Part shown: piece by piece, positions 6,966 through 7,330 of the stretch
Numbering within the stretch: the stretch's first letter is position 1
Layout: every line of letters starts with the position of its first letter
Assembly (NCBI GenBank): GCA_964549595.1
Contig: CAZJWK010000120.1
Span: forward strand, 1 to 7,330
Direction of reading: 5' to 3'
Length of the DNA stretch: 7,330 nt
Source of the DNA: CAZQQN01 sp964549595
Lineage (GTDB): Bacteria; Bacteroidota; Bacteroidia; CAILMK01; CAYYUA01
Made by a program: the position numbers and the translations under genes
The notes under the pieces: model-generated
What the model saw: the letters and a program-made list of their open reading frames with translations, nothing else
Told to the model about the DNA's origin: nothing
The model's database searches: none

Positions 6966-7330
6966 AAACTATTTATGAATGATCTGTTCATTAGCCCTGT
7001 TCATAAACTTTCAATCAGGTACGAAACTTCCGATCATTACAATTTTGCTAAAAGATAGTATGAATGGTAAACAAATGCTCTTGGTTAAATCTCTAGGTGT
7101 TTTATTCATACCCGGCTTAGCGGATTTTTTTCGGCAACCGCTCAAAAATCTCCACCTTAGCCAAACCCAGCTTCTGGAAGCAATATTGAAAAGAGGTCTT
7201 GATGACGCCCAATTCGTACATTTATCACCTTTTAACGCCTAACGCATTGGGTATAGGCCAATAATTATCGTTTTCATTGTGCGTATAAAATCCGGTTTCC
7301 CAGCTCCCCATGGTCTTAATTGTAATATCC
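6966..7330. other. Degraded right-hand end with a short partial minus-strand reading frame
   Basis: No convincing complete gene is present. On the minus strand a frame enters from the right edge and reads DITIKTMGSWETG, then THNENDNYWPIPNALGVKR, to a TGA at 7227-7225. A TAA follows at once, and then in the same frame an ATG (7221) opens 34 codons, including TSFQYCFQKLGLAKVEIFER, up to a TAA at 7119-7117. The sequence looks protein-like on both sides of the double stop, so it may be the tail of a broken gene. The YWPIP piece resembles the 'PIP' near the C-terminus of SusD/RagB lipoproteins, but it is far too short to assign. An 87-codon plus-strand frame (6979-7242) covers most of the same bases; it resembles nothing I know and I do not call it. 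Confidence 0.35.

Noticed and set aside
7116..7140. Inverted repeat AGCGG…CCGCT as a terminator
   Set aside because: The stem is only five bases with a 14-base loop, and the T run is inside the loop rather than after the stem.
6979..7242. 87-codon plus-strand frame after the decayed secreted-protein gene
   Set aside because: It resembles nothing I recognise, lies in degraded sequence, and the opposite strand looks more protein-like over the same bases.

Overview
The window most likely comes from a member of the Bacteroidota. The clearest sign is the intact secreted protein at 5881-4058, which ends in a type IX secretion (T9SS, Por) type A sorting domain with a YPNP motif. A decayed second gene also has the remains of such a domain, and a Bacteroidota-style -7 box (TAnnTTTG) lies upstream of the intact one. 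Shine-Dalgarno motifs are not evident before the genes, which is also usual in this phylum. The family or genus cannot be fixed from this sequence.

Layout. (a) 1-460, minus: the 5' part of an exported protein that runs off the left edge. (b) 792-2415, plus: a two-gene ABC transporter, with a multi-spanning membrane protein followed by an ATPase whose start overlaps it by 14 bases. (c) 2416-2642: no gene, but a patch of short degenerate repeats of the kind scattered between genes in many environmental bacteria. (d) 3652-2706, minus: an AbiE-like toxin-antitoxin pair, made of a DUF6922-like upstream partner and an AbiEii/AbiGii-type nucleotidyltransferase. The nucleotidyltransferase is broken by one extra base in a run of seven A/T bases; both halves are otherwise well preserved. 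(e) 3653-4057: about 400 bases with no recognisable gene. (f) 5881-4058, minus: a 607-residue secreted protein with a signal peptide, seven repeats that look like a beta-propeller, a PKD domain and the T9SS sorting domain. (g) about 6041-6965, plus: a heavily decayed secreted-protein gene with stops and frame changes. (h) 6966-7330: mostly degraded sequence, with a short open stretch entering from the right edge on the minus strand.

How it fits together. The genes do not form one pathway. The ABC pair is one transcription unit and the toxin-antitoxin pair another; the cell-surface proteins are single genes. The broken nucleotidyltransferase, the dead secreted-protein gene and the repeat patch suggest an accessory, decaying region. 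I found no clearly new system. The best lead is the toxin gene with a single-base homopolymer frameshift, which may be a real inactivation, a slippage-controlled switch or a sequencing error.
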